A stretch of 64,000 nt of DNA from Oleoguttula mirabilis (Eukaryota; Ascomycota; Dothideomycetes; Mycosphaerellales; Teratosphaeriaceae): the NCBI GenBank assembly GCA_035135055.1, contig JAVFHQ010000081.1:1-64000 (forward strand). The letters are read 5' to 3'. The notes under the pieces are model-generated. The model had not been told where the DNA came from. It did no database searches and saw nothing but the letters and a program-made list of their open reading frames with translations. Position 1 is the stretch's first letter; every line of letters begins with the position of its first letter. Both the position numbers and the translations under genes were made by a program. Shown one piece after another: positions 21,087-32,863 of the stretch.

Positions 21087-21791
21087 TCACATAACCCCTA
21101 CGGGCGGCCCGGGAGCCTCCACTTGTCCCTCCAAGAAGTCCCACACCATGCGTGAACTGCCGGTATGGTGCTGGGTGCTATTGATCGCAACATTCAACTC
21201 GTCCGCCAGTAGTGACTGTGCCATGAGTGACTCAAGGTATGTACGGACGCTGCTGCAGTGCTCCGCTGCTTGCGCCATCTCACCCGCAACGAGCGCCACG
21301 GAAGTGGCGAACCAGGCGTATCCGTTTCGCAACCTCGTGAGCGCGGTAGCATGCGCAGCGGACTCAGTCAAGAGGTTCGCCATACGGGCCGTCTTGACCT
21401 TGTCGCTTAGCGTGTAAACCTCATCGACAAAGATGAAGGCATTGGTGGCGAGAGCGCCCCCTCCTGTGACGACGGCATTGCCTAGCTCGATGACCTGACC
21501 TTGAGCTTCTGCAGCTGTTCTCGCCTTCTGCGCCAGGGATGAGAGCAATGAGAAGCAGGCCGAATGGTGGTCCGAATGGACATGTTGTTGTAAAAAGTGT
21601 GCAGTGGTGGCCAGATCCGCGAGCCCTGCATACTGAATTCCGATACGGGATAGGGTGTCATTCAGTGGCTGGAGGTTGCGTTCGATGGCTTGACCTGCGA
21701 ACCTCGCTAGTCGGACGTGATAGGCTATGTGCAAGACTTGGGCGGTGAATGCGCAGACGGCGAGCCAGACGAGTTGCTTGAGGAGGCCCAT
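21087..21791 (-). CDS. Hypothetical protein with N-terminal membrane anchor and helical body
   Basis: Single exon, 234 aa, ATG at 21791. Residues 3-25 (K-Q-L-V-W-L-A-V-C-A-F-T-A-Q-V-L) make a signal anchor or signal peptide. The rest is Ala/Leu-rich, His-containing and predicted helical by eye, with repeated A-x-x-L and H-x-x-x-H spacing. It has two Cys and no catalytic motif that I know. It ends G-P-P-V-G-V-M. I do not recognise the family; a lineage-specific gene is most likely. Coding status rests on length, composition and the lack of a competing frame. Confidence 0.5.
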   Translation of the reverse strand: MGLLKQLVWLAVCAFTAQVLHIAYHVRLARFAGQAIERNLQPLNDTLSRIGIQYAGLADLATTAHFLQQHVHSDHHSACFSLLSSLAQKARTAAEAQGQVIELGNAVVTGGGALATNAFIFVDEVYTLSDKVKTARMANLLTESAAHATALTRLRNGYAWFATSVALVAGEMAQAAEHCSSVRTYLESLMAQSLLADELNVAINSTQHHTGSSRMVWDFLEGQVEAPGPPVGVM

Positions 21792-23335
21792 GTTGGTGGT
21801 TGCCGCGCCGAGCCAGATGCTACGAGAAAATTAGCGATTGGCGACAGTCTTCCATGGTGTTGGTTTTCTGTTCACTTACTTCAGTTGTGGGGTCCGGGTT
21901 CTCAAGAGTGTGGAGAAGAAGCGTGCGATCTGAAGATCCTGAGCAGTCTCGGCACTCAAGCGAACGGTATCGATATGGAGTGGAATCCACGTGCTTCCTT
22001 CATACCGAAGCAAAGCCTGTACGTGGCATCAGTAGCCATTTGTGCGTTTCATGGTCAGACATGTCGTTCTTGGCGACGGGTAGCGGCTTGCTGCTTTGCA
22101 GCCACGCAGCGCACGCCGCTGTCGAGCCACTCAACTGCGGGGCCCGGGTGCCAGAATGCTTGAACGTGCCTTCCTAGTCTGATGTGATTGTGAGTGGTGA
22201 CCCCAAGAGGCTGGCTTCTAACGTGCGGAATGCTCGTCTAAGCGCAGGGGGCAGAGTGCGGATGGACTGCCCGTGAGGTTTGTGTGCCCAGCGCCCGTGG
22301 TGGTCGTGAACCCAAGTGGGCTAGAGAGTCTAGCCGCTGCTCTGGCAGCTCCATGTAAGACGAGCAAAAGCGGGAAGGAGGACATAATACGCATAGCCGT
22401 ACGAGCAGTCAAAGTGACTCTTGTAGTTTCAGGCGAGTAGGCACATCAGAAGGGATGATCCCAGACTATAATGCCGTGTCAGCCTCGGCGTAGCATTACG
22501 TTGTAGTGGACGCCTTCGTCTGAAAGGCCCCGTTTTGTTGTTGTTGTACATGTAGACAGCAAAGTAGCCGTATTAAGATCCTGCGGCGCGACAATGTGAT
22601 GACGATCGGAGTCCAATTGGGAACCAGGCGTCTATCTACCAGCGGACGGTCACCAGTCACCAGCGAGGCCATTCTCATCGAGTGATCAGTACAGCGACTT
22701 TGTCCAGGCGCCGTTCCTTGCGGTGGGTTTCTCTAATCGACCGCAACACTGCCAGATGGCAATAGCGAAAAGCGCGGAGAGTGTGCCTCGAAGAGAATGT
22801 GGGGTCTGATTAACTCTGCCATCTAGCTATGTTGTATCAAGCCTTACATCCAATGCTGATGACATACCGAAATCGTGGGCGCAAAGGCCGCGGTTGTTTC
22901 GCCGGGACTCTCACCATCGCCGTCGCTAAATGCATCAAGCCCGACCCGTGAGTCCTGCATGAACACCTGCCTTTTGATGCAACCTGCCGCCGCCGTCGCG
23001 CTATCTGCTATCTGCAATATTAGGGTTCGTAAGAGGCTATAGGGATGCTGGAGAGGAAGTATGCTGATCGATAGACTCTGCTGCTCTAAGGTACCCTGAG
23101 GTGATAAGTCTTGGGTCGTAAGCCGTCGTTATCCGTGATGGAGAGCGGTAATGAGCGTGCAGGTCGGTGGTGGTGTGTGTGGTGGTGATAGAGCTAATGC
23201 GGCATGCCGTTCCTTTTGTGTCACACCTGTGACACGCCGCCAGCGGGTCGAGGCGCTCCGGGACAGGAGTGCCGGATCTCGCACATGTGAAGGTCAGACG
23301 GCGAGTCTGTGAGATGTTGCGACCAGCACCGGAGG
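21792..23335. other. Gene-poor region
   Basis: 1.54 kb with only short frames lacking features. TTAGGGTTCGTAAG at about 23020-23033 shares a 12-mer with the telo-box-like site at 17553. Confidence 0.5.
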
Positions 23336-25233
23336 TCACCCGCTGTTCCTGTGTCGCGAGCTTTTGCTGCTCGTGGTCACGTAGTCGTCGTCAGGCCGCC
23401 ACTCCTTGGGTTGAAAGTCCGGATTGAGAAAATGGGCGGTGTTGAAGTGCGATCTAACGAGCGTTAGCGATTGCCTTGAGTATAACAAGATATTTTCGAC
23501 TGGACGTACTCCCTGAATATCGAGGTCTGAAAAGGCATCGACGACGACAACTGGCCAAAGCCGTCTTCCAGCTCCCAAGCTGATGACCTGAATGGGCCGC
23601 CCGGCTGGAAAGCGGGATGCGCGAGGGTAGCATGCGATGCGGTGCGGATCGCCATCTGCTGGGGCATTTGTGATGGAGGTGCCACGAGGTGAGTTGGTGT
23701 CGCAGGAAGGTACACCGGTTGCGGCTGGATCTGCGGTTGAGGTGGAGGAGCAGGTGTTGACACAGGTGGTGCGCACTGCTGGACTGGTGCGGACGAGCCA
23801 AACAAGTCGGGACCGTAGCTGGAGTTAGACATCCATCCTTGGTGCGGGTTGGCATAAGACATGCCCGGGATTGCCGTCATGAAGTCCGAAACGCCGAGGT
23901 CGTACACGGGCTCGTTGTGCGTGTGACTGGAGTACTGCAAGTACGTTGGGATGGCAGCAATAGCCGGCGGGAGGTCTTCGGCCTTGTACAGGATGTCGTA
24001 GTGACCAGGGCGGTACAGTAATCTGATGGTGCCAATGGTGAGGCCGCCCTGAGGATTGACAGGGTCGAATCGATGCATGTTGACCTCGCCACCTTCCGTG
24101 CGATCCAGGTAGAGCACCTCAAGGGCAATGCCAGCCGAAGAAAGCAGCACGTCCTTCAACGCGCTGAGGCTGACATTGTCGATCTCGCTGCCGATTGGCA
24201 TAACATGATGGTCGCAGTATTGGTCCACGGTTTGGCCAAGCAGCCATGGCGCATACTCGCTCGGTCTCGTCTTCATCCATGCCGATGTAAGGGTCTAGAC
24301 AGGGTTAATGATGCTTCATCGTCAGGGTCTTATCATGGTAAGCGAACCTTCAAGTAGGTAATGATGTAGTTCTGAAGGTCCTCGTCGTTGAATGCTTCGT
24401 GGAGTATGACGTCCGCGTTACCGGCTGGCAGTGCATTGGCGACCTTCCTCAAGAGATCGAAAGCCTCGTCGGCGAAGTCCTCATATAGCAGCGAGTCGAA
24501 GCCGGCAGCATTGAGCACGTTCGACAAGGACCGAAGGCGCGTTTCCTCCTCGAGGAACTTGTTGCTGTCGCCCAGGTGGATAAGAGTCTCGAAGTAGCCG
24601 AACCCAATTGCTCGCCATCCACATCGGCCATCTCCCCGGGTCGTGCGGTAGTGTGAGTACTTCTGAGGGAGAGCCTGCAGGGCCCAAGTCAGTCGCGTTC
24701 GCACTTGTGATGTTCACGTTCGGTTACCTCCGTCTTCGCCCTGAACACGGGATCCGCAGACGCATACTCAGTCGTGATGGCAGTGCTCGGCTCACGTTGA
24801 CCAACAAGCGGCCCCTGTTGGAGATCATGGTCAGCGCTTTCTCGATTTCCCGCAACTCTAAAACCCTTGACAACGACGTCGGAGCTTCACTCACAGTCAC
24901 TTCAGGCTCGTACTCATTGCTCAACTTCTGCAACTCCGCGAACTCCTCCTCCGCCTGTTGTGAGTACGCCATTGCGAGTGCCTGCCGACGATTCTGTTGC
25001 CGCGTCCGAAGCGGAAGTGCTTGCTGGTGATGAGGTCGGAAGTTTGGATGCTGGAAGCCGGCCGCCGCTAGCGACAGCTGCTGTTCCGCCACGGAATGCT
25101 GCTGCTGCAATGGCAATTGCAGCGGTTGATAACCCAGCGAGACCAGAGCTGCTGGGTCATGATATTGTCCTTGATGAGCGGTCTGTGGTGGGTATGCGTG
25201 ATGATAGTACGTCGCGACAGGTTGACGATGCAT
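23336..25233 (-). CDS. Otubain-type deubiquitinase (peptidase C65, OTUB1-like)
   Basis: Five exons: 25233-24895, 24814-24728, 24674-24348, 24294-23510, 23453-23336; 551 aa. The Q/H-rich N-terminal extension (about 1-110) is followed by the otubain core: G-P-L-V-G-Q-R-E-P, the catalytic block G-D-G-R-C-G-W-R-A (Asp157, Cys160), L-T-S-A-W-M-K-T-R, and G-H-Y-D-I-L-Y with catalytic His349. Otubains cleave Lys48-linked ubiquitin chains or block E2 enzymes. After a long Pro/Gln-rich insert the last exon supplies F-N-T-A-H-F-L-N-P-D-F-Q-P, a C-terminal pattern I recognise from fungal otubains. Without the last splice the protein would end 15 residues after the donor, at 23464. The extension and insert make it much longer than human OTUB1 (271 aa). 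Confidence 0.92.
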
Positions 25234-27369
25234 CTTCCCAAACCCCAGGCTAGCAGCCCAAGCTAAAGCAACCAAGCGGGGCTCTGGATCGTCTGGATCG
25301 TGGAATTTGTTTGCTTTGGTCCTGCGTTGCCGTCAAGTCTGGTGTATCAAAGGCCGATGAGGTGTTTGTGACCAGCAGACGAGCAAGCTGTCGAGTCCAG
25401 ATGAGGAAGGCAACACTGGAATGCTGAAGGATCAGGATCCGCCTCCAGCTACCAGACAGACCGTTGCCTTCAAGAAGGATCTGCTGATGGCCGCTGCATA
25501 TACAGATCCCGACAGGAAGCAATGACCAGCGAGCAGCAAGAAAGCTCAGGTCAGAGTTCGGAGTAGGCAGGGCATCAGATTGAGTATGTAACGACCAAGT
25601 GGAGTGCCGTGCGGGTGCCAGCAGCCTTGCACACACTCTGCCTTGCCCAGGGCTCGGAGGCTCGGACTACGCAGCGTGGGCGTGGTGGGCGCGGCGACAC
25701 GAAACAAAGGGCGGATCTTCCTTGCTGTAGAGTAACCTTCGACTCCCAAAAGCGACCGGGGTGCTGGGTACGTCGACAGGGCAGCTTGCAGGCAGGCGGA
25801 CGCAGATATACGATCACGCTCTGCCCTAGACTAGATCCACAATATGGGAGGGAACGCCTCGCTGTGCTCTCGGCAGACGTAGAACGGAAGAGGGAAGGCA
25901 GTGGATAGGCTCGAACGGAGCGGGTCCCCCCTGTCCTATTCTCTCTATCCTCTCAATGCGATCTCATGCCAGGTACCAAAATGCTCTGCAGCACAGCACG
26001 CCTCACGGCACGAGTTGCGGGCGATCAGATCACGGCGAGAACCCGTCTACGACTAGTCTTACCCGCCATGCCATACCTACCAGACTACCTCCCTAACACA
26101 CCAACAGGCACCGGCCAGCCTAACCACAAAGACCATAGACAAAACGTAAGCAGCAGCGGCAACGAGCTATAGAGCATGAGCGCGGCGACGCAATGCCTAG
26201 GCCATGTATCAGGTGCCCACCCCTCCGAACAGGCGCTGTTAGTCGGGATGCCAGCTAGGGTGAACGAGTGGTAGTCCTCGCAAGTCGTGCACAGCACTAA
26301 GGTGCGCCTCATGCACAATAGACGATCAAGCTGAGCCTCGTGTGAGACGAGACGCCGAGGGTCCGGGCGTGTCAATAGTCTTCGCTCTGGTGTTCGTGTG
26401 TGTGTGAGTGCAATGGACAATAATTGAGCGCCACCTGTTGCGCAAGAAATAGATAGCGTAGGGACAGACGAGCGTGGGCAATGCATTGCCGCAAGACGCC
26501 GTTGTTGGCGTGATCAGTAGATGGAAACGTGGAGGCTGTCTATACGATCTTCAGCTTCCTTCAAAGCATCACATTGCAGGCACAGCGAGAACGACAAGAA
26601 TCATGCAACAGGGACATGGAAGCTGTGGAGAATGAAAGAAAGGGATCAATCGCATTAAATCAACCCCGAAACAACCTGGAACCCAAGGATACGGGTCCCG
26701 ACAGCGCGGTTACCAGGATGCTAGAACCTGCAGCTTCGCTTGTGGCACATTGGCAAATCATGAGCTATGCGGGCAAGCTGCCGACGGGTATGGCTTTGGC
26801 GATCGGGATCGGGTACGGTAAAAGTTGGAGAATCTTGGGATTGGGAGGCTTGCTTGTTCGCTTGCGACCGCTTTATTAGTTTACCCCAAGCTTAGCTAGC
26901 TAGGTTCTTTTTCATGATGCTATCGTTTCTACGGTGAAGCAGGCTGGAAAGCTGGGCGGAATCTCGCTGGATGCTGGATGCTAGTTGCGCATCAATGCGA
27001 TGCGCGGGGCCTCGCTCGCTCACAATCCCAGCTTTTGTGCGACGATAGCACAAGCCACCGAAATCCGAAGATGTCCGGCCGCGGCTGCTGAACACCTTGC
27101 GCAAGATGACGGGAGCCCGGTGCGACGGTAACGGGTAAAGCGTCAAGCCATCTTCAAATCTCTTGGCTATGGGAGCGCTTCCCACATCCGCTGCTGCTGC
27201 TGTTTTCGCAACACCCTGCGGTCCCTGCCCTGACGACACAGAACAGACCAGATGGGTCATGCTTCCAAATGCTTCGCTAGTGCCCGCTCCCAGAGACGGC
27301 AGCTGTTGCATTCGTGGCGTCCGTCTAGTGTTGAAGTTGATTGGTGTCTCACGCAAGCCTTTCTGCAAG
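25234..27369. other. Large gene-free region
   Basis: 2.14 kb between otubain and CSN2, the longest stretch without a supportable gene. Only short frames without domains are present (for example 26085-26486 minus, 25609-25908 plus). It may hold long UTRs or a non-coding transcript, but no structure could be identified. Confidence 0.5.
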
Positions 27370-29056
27370 TCATTTCCCTGGTCCTCGGTTCGCCTTTCGC
27401 TTTCCGGCAGCGTTGGTGGTGCGCTGCGACGACAGGAGGAGATCCGGCGCAGAGGTAAGCGGCGGCAAGCCTCCTGGTCCGCCACCGGCATCGTCAGACT
27501 TGAAACCCTCGCCCTCGTTCAGCACGTACGAGGCGAGCGAGCGGATCGCCGCCGTCCAGTCAGCCACGGCGTGCATGCGATCTTGGTCTGCACGGCTCTC
27601 GATCTCGACGGTCCCGGCATCTTGGTTGATCTTGCCACGCAGCCTCCTGTCCATGATCAGGAAGCCCACAATGTCCTGCACCTCAGCGATCGAGATGCTC
27701 AGCCTCTTTGCGATGAAGTCGAGGCGGAAACGCGTGTATGGCGCAACGAGTTTGACAACCGCCTTCGTGCGCATGTTGCGGGTGACCTCGTCGATGTTCT
27801 CGGCAATGAACGGATCTGCAAGGAGGTCTTGGTTCTTCTTCAGCACTGTTTCATATTGACTGATATCGTCGCGCTGGTACGCGTCAACCAGCTCCGTCAT
27901 TGCCGCGATCCGGGGGTCATTCTTGTACGGCTTTGTCTCCTGCGAATCAAACGGGTTGATGTCGGAGCCCATCAGCATGGTAGTCAGGACCAGGTACTTG
28001 AGAACCTGGATCCGCTGCATCGAGCCGGCTTCGTCGTAGTTTCGGAATGATTCGAAGAAAGCGCTCTGGGCGTCCTTCCAGTTCTCTGGGAATCGATTAG
28101 CTGGCGCGAACCGCTGCAGGGGTCATCCCTTACCTACCCTCGCTCATGTACATCTTTCCACCACACTCCCGGATGATACCCATAATCTTGGGATGTGGAA
28201 CCGCCGACCGAACGCTGATGGCCCGATTGTACAGTCCCTGGGGTTAGAGGTCAGCGTCCATGCCCAATTCGTGAAGGCGAATTTGTCATACCTTGAGACG
28301 CTTGTTGTTCCTGGTCTCGGCGTACATCTGGATCTCGAGCGCGTACGCCTCCATCGAGTACGTGCCTTTACTTGGATCATCGGAACCGTCTTCGAGCTGA
28401 CAAGCCTTGTGCAGCTCCCGAACCTTGTCTGTGAGGCGAGGGTAGTCCTTCTGCAACAACCACAGCCGAGCCAGCTTGGTGTTCGTGGACAGCCATAATC
28501 GCTCGTTGTTCGTCGTCTGGAAAGACTCAAGCGTCTTGGAGTAAAACTTCTCCATGCACTCGTTCGCCGCGTCGTCCTCTGCGTTCTTCTCGATGAAGTC
28601 GAGCATGTTGTTGATGGACTTCTCGGAGTAGTTGCGGGTGACGGCCGATTTGACGTACGTCAACAGCTCGCTGTAGTGCTCGACCGCCTGAACAACGGTC
28701 AGCGTTCGTAGCGCCGTGGGAGAAAGAGATCAAGCTGACCTTGTCATAGCGACCCAGCTTGAACTCCAACTTGATCGCCTGCTTGAGCCCTTTGAAGCCC
28801 CAATCGCCTTTCTCCGGCTCCAGTGCTGGTACGCTTAGGAACTCATCGATTGCCTCCTCCGGGTTGTCCGCCTTCATCTGCTTTGCATTGTAGTACTTGT
28901 TCTCCACGTCCACATCGCCGCCTTCCTCCGCCTCATCGTCGTCCTCGTATTCGAAGTCGTAGCTACGATTTCATTAGTAATGCTATTTCCGGAAGGTCAG
29001 ATGCGCACTCACTTCTCGTCGTCGGACGCTTGCATGAAGTCATCGTCGTCGGACAT
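27370..29056 (-). CDS. CSN2: COP9 signalosome subunit 2 (PCI-domain protein)
   Basis: Five exons: 29056-29013, 28962-28740, 28687-28292, 28237-28138, 28085-27370; 492 aa. It is a subunit of the COP9 signalosome that removes Nedd8 from cullins; in filamentous fungi the complex controls development and secondary metabolism. The acidic N-terminus (D-D-D-D-F-M-Q-A-S-D-D-E) and Y-Y-N-A-K-Q-M-K are diagnostic, followed by helical repeats (Y-S-E-K-S-I-N-N-M-L-D-F-I) and the PCI domain (L-D-F-I-A-K-R-L-S-I-S-I-A-E-V-Q-D-I-V-G). The Gly/Pro-rich tail after about residue 455 differs from the animal end. It shares a 371-bp divergent promoter with CWC25. Confidence 0.95.
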
Positions 29057-29427
29057 GTTGGCGGGGTTGGAGGATGGAGTGGGATGTCCTGAACTTGAGT
29101 AATGGCGCAACTGTTACAGAGGTAATGATGGTGTACTTGCGCTTGTTGCGACAGTCAAGAGGTCGAGAATGCTGTCGGAAGTGGATAATAAGATGGGTTT
29201 GGAGTTTTGGTTTCAACGAACCTCCAACGTCGAAGCTCAAGCTCCAGGCAAACGCGGCCGCGGCCGGAGCACTTTCCCCACAATCGACAACGGCACCAGC
29301 CGCGGAGTCACTTTTTGGGAAGTGTGGGGCGGCTCTCTTTCCAGCCTCGTGTGTCTACAAACTCCCTTCACTTTGTCACTTTCACCGCAACGTCAAGTCC
29401 TTGACTTAAAATACAGCAACCGTCGAC
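29057..29427. promoter_or_regulatory. Shared divergent promoter of CSN2 and CWC25
   Basis: 371 bp between two ATGs pointing away from each other. It includes a GCGGCCGCGGCCG palindromic stretch near 29261-29272. Both genes must be promoted from here. Confidence 0.6.
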
Positions 29428-30675
29428 ATGGGTGGCGACCTCAATCTGAAGAAGTCATGGCACCCGCACTTGATGAGCAACCAGCGGCGGGTGTGGGAGG
29501 AAGAGAAGAAGGCGCTCGACGAGCGCAAAAAGACCGAGGAGGTACTGAAGGAGCGCGCCGAAGAGCGCAAAGTCCAGGATCTGGAGCGACTGCAGGAAGC
29601 TGCCGGTGGTAGGAAGAGGACGGACCGCGTGGATTGGATGTATAGCGGTCCCGGCTCCGGCGGCCCAGGTGCTGGTGGAGTCACCGAGGAGATGGAGGGA
29701 TATCTGCTCGGAAAGCGCCGTCTGGATGGATTGGTGAAGCGGAGTGAGAGCGATGCCTTGAAGAAGGATGCCGGGCAGGAGGGGTTCATGGCGCTTAATG
29801 AGAATGCGAACTCAGCAAGAGATGTGATGGCCAAGGTGGCGAATGACCCTATGCTGGCGATCAAGAAGCAGGAACAGGCTGCTTATGAGGCTATGATGAA
29901 CGATCCGGCGAGAAGGCGCCAGTTGCTACAGGCCGCTGGGAAGGATGTCGAGGATGACAAGGACAAGGAGCGTAGACCTCGAAAGCACCGACACCGACAC
30001 CGGGACGACGAGGACGGACACAGGAGCAAGCGGAGGCGGTACAGTGACGACGGCGATGAGCGGACATCTCATCGGCACCGCTCGCACAGGCATAGGAGGC
30101 GTTCGCCTTCCGAAGCCCGTTCACGGTCAAGGTCGCCTGCCCCAAGGAGAGATGGCGATGAAGACCGCCGCGACCGGAGCTACAGGTCGCGTCGCGAGCG
30201 TGATCACAGCGCTTCTCGATCACGATCACCTCCAAGGCGGCGCGATGATGACCGCAAGGATCGCAGGAAGTCATACCCTAGCCCACGTCGTTCTGGCTCG
30301 TCAGACTCTCGCTCGCGCTCACCATACCAGCGCAAAAAGGGCGAAGACACGAGGCGCGAGAGCCATCGTCCCGACGCAGACATACGCGACAGCAAGCGCA
30401 AGCCTTACAGTTCGCCACCAGGAGAGCCGAAGAGAGACGATGAAGCGGACCGCGCAGCCAAGTTGGCAGCAATGCAATCGAATGCTTCAGAGCTCGAGTC
30501 AGACCGCAAGGCAAGGCTTTCAGACCTTGCCGCGAGGGAAGCGAAGCAGCGTGAGGAGGACGACAAGAAGAGGTCTGACACGGCCCGCTTCGTTGGCAGC
30601 GTCAGGCGCGAGGCTGAGGGTGTGGATCTGAGCAGGCGGTTGCAGGATAGGCGTGGTGGACGCGAGGAAGATTGA
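29428..30675 (+). CDS. CWC25: Pre-mRNA-splicing factor Cwc25
   Basis: Single exon, 415 aa, ATG at 29428. Cwc25 joins the spliceosome for the first catalytic step. The N-terminus is diagnostic: M-G-G-D-L-N-L-K-K-S-W-H-P, then W-E-E-E-K-K-A, a charged helix, and R-V-D-W-M-Y-S-G-P. The C-terminal half (about 175-340) is an RS/RH-rich low-complexity region (R-H-R-H-R, R-S-R-S-R-S-P), and the end resembles the conserved fungal tail (F-V-G-S-V-R-R-E-A-E-G-V). The protein is nuclear. It is divergent from CSN2. Confidence 0.93.
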   Translation: MGGDLNLKKSWHPHLMSNQRRVWEEEKKALDERKKTEEVLKERAEERKVQDLERLQEAAGGRKRTDRVDWMYSGPGSGGPGAGGVTEEMEGYLLGKRRLDGLVKRSESDALKKDAGQEGFMALNENANSARDVMAKVANDPMLAIKKQEQAAYEAMMNDPARRRQLLQAAGKDVEDDKDKERRPRKHRHRHRDDEDGHRSKRRRYSDDGDERTSHRHRSHRHRRRSPSEARSRSRSPAPRRDGDEDRRDRSYRSRRERDHSASRSRSPPRRRDDDRKDRRKSYPSPRRSGSSDSRSRSPYQRKKGEDTRRESHRPDADIRDSKRKPYSSPPGEPKRDDEADRAAKLAAMQSNASELESDRKARLSDLAAREAKQREEDDKKRSDTARFVGSVRREAEGVDLSRRLQDRRGGREED

Positions 30676-31439
30676 GCGTATGTAGTACTTTCGGAGAGCA
30701 TGGTCGAAGAGCTGCGAGTTTACGTACTACTCAGGCGTCAGAGCCGAGGCAGTCACTGGTGCAGAACATGCATGTCATACCTTGGCCTTCTCATTACTTG
30801 GGCTCTCTTGCGTTGTCTTGAACATGATATACCTTCGTGAACTTGAACGTGCCGGGTAGTCTTTCATGAACAGCCTGCAACCAGTACTGTCTTGCGACGT
30901 CTCGCGGCGCAGCTTGCAAGTAGGAACAACGACGGTCCCGAAATCCAACCGAATCGTCCAGACCAGGCAGACCTGCCCGAACCGTTGGCCCCAACTTGGC
31001 AGGGCCGAAGTCTCCGCCTCTGCAGCAGGGATTCTAACTTTAGCCTAACTAACCGTGACCCTCGGTGGAGCCTCCATCATCTGGAGACTGGGTCCCAAGG
31101 CTGGCCCGCCCGCCGCCGCCTTGCCGGCCTCGTTACCACCCATCATCCTGACAATTGACATCCTCCCCGAGGCTTCGAGAGCATCAGCCCTTCACAGACG
31201 ATCATCAGGACCTCACAGCGCACGGAGTATTTGCTTCCCCACGGCCACTTCGTTGCTCCCTCACACCTGTACCACCACGCTGTTTCATTGCCTATCACGA
31301 TCCCGGACGCTTCGCAAATATTGCCGGTGACCGGACGCTTGCCTCACCACTTGCACCTATTCACAACATCACCGAGCGTTGGTCGGCGGCAAGAGAAGAG
31401 ACATCTGGAGTGAAGGCGCGATTATAGCGAGCCCACAAG
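30676..31439. other. Intergenic region upstream of Rho3
   Basis: 764 bp. The last 250 bp are C/A/T-rich, like a leader. No gene is seen. Confidence 0.5.
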
Positions 31440-32273
31440 ATGCCGCTCTGTGGTGGGACCAAGACGGTGCAGCGCAAGCTGGTATTACTGTACGTCGGAG
31501 CGCGGCGGAGCGCGGCGCATGATGCCGACGAGGTGGCAGAGGAACAGAGAACAACAGGCTAACAGCGGTGATGTTGTAGAGGCGACGGCGCAAGCGGCAA
31601 GACATCTCTCCTCAATGTCTTCACTCGAGGCTACTTCCCTACAGTCTAGTAAGACACGCCCACGCCCACCAGAGACATGCGCCGGGATCGCTAACAATGA
31701 TGACGCTGCAGCGAACCGACTGTCTTCGAGAACTACGTCCACGACATCTTCATCGACAACGTCCACGTCGAGCTCTCCCTCTGGGACACGGCCGGGCAAG
31801 AGGAGTTCGACCGCCTACGCTCCCTCTCCTACGATGACACGCACGCCATCATGCTCTGCTTTAGCGTCGATAGCCCCGATTCGCTAGAGAACGTGGAGAG
31901 CAAGTGGGTGGGCGAGATAGCAGAGAACTGCCCGGGTGTACGGCTAGTGCTGGTTGCGCTGAAGTGCGACTTGCGAGAACAGCGAGATGGCGATGAGGAG
32001 GTGGATGGGAGCCACGAGCCGAAGAGGCCCATGATTGACTACAAGCAAGGGCTGGCCGTGGCGGAGAAGATCAAGGCGTTGAGGTATCTCGGTATGTGCA
32101 CACAAGCCGGTCAAGCAGCTGTGTCGTGGCGCGGTATACTGACAGCGATGGCAGAATGCTCGGCAATGAAGAACCGAGGCGTCAACGAGGCCTTTACAGA
32201 GGCCGCGCGTGTGGCCCTGCAAGTTAAGAATGTCAAGGGCGACAAGCAAGGCGGCTGCTGCACCCTCATGTGA
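31440..32273 (+). CDS. Rho-family small GTPase (Rho3-like)
   Basis: Four exons: 31440-31489, 31580-31648, 31712-32091, 32155-32273; 205 aa. P-loop G-D-G-A-S-G-K-T at 18-25, switch I Y-E-P-T-V-F-E-N-Y, switch II W-D-T-A-G-Q-E-E-F-D, the L-K-C-D-L guanine-binding motif in the form V-A-L-K-C-D-L, E-C-S-A-M, and a C-terminal C-C-T-L-M prenylation (CaaX) box. The N-terminus M-P-L-C-G-G-T-K and the acidic insert after C-D-L-R fit fungal Rho3, which controls polarised exocytosis and hyphal tip growth at the plasma membrane. All three introns cut the N- and C-terminal parts at frame-keeping sites. Confidence 0.93.
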
Positions 32274-32863
32274 GCGGATAAGAACCGACACGACCAACGT
32301 ATCAACGTCTGGGACTCGACCTAAAGCAATCCCCACTTCTTGACTTCTTACGTATACCCAACCTGTTCATACATGAAGTGACAGCGGCGTCGAGGCGCAC
32401 AGATGAGAGTGTTTTACTTGCAGCAATGGCGCAGTGGGAGGGTAGGTGGGTGGCTATGCGGAGAAGCTCAGTGCTGGTCTGGTGCTTCAGCAAGATGGAT
32501 CTCTTGAGCTTCTTGAAGCCTCCACGGCTCGGAGCGTATACCTAGCTAGGTGTTCTGTATCCTTTACCAACGGCTCTGAAGATCTCCCGGTCAGGCGTAC
32601 CAGCACAACCCAGCAGCGTCCGCGAACGCTGCCGGCAAAGAAGTGCTCCTCGAGTATGCGCACTGGAAGGCTTCACAGCAGTAGTGCGTGCGTACAGTCC
32701 GCGAGTCGCTGGAAATCGCCGGCCAGGTTCTGCCTCAAGACCCGAGTCCACATGCGCTTCGCAGGCGATACCACGAGAAGCGCACTCACACATTCAACGT
32801 TGCCACCCTGCGCTTTCTTGCTCGACCAAACTCAGCCTGAAGTTCCCTCAATTAAATCACGGG
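32274..32863. other. Convergent intergenic region
   Basis: 590 bp of 3' spacer between Rho3 and annexin. No element is seen. Confidence 0.6.

Noticed and set aside
26085..26486. 133-codon minus-strand frame with a hydrophobic end
   Set aside because: No homology pattern, and the hydrophobic part is at the C-terminus only; insufficient support.
27163..28050. 295-codon plus-strand frame
   Set aside because: Antisense to the CSN2 PCI-domain exon, whose identity is certain.
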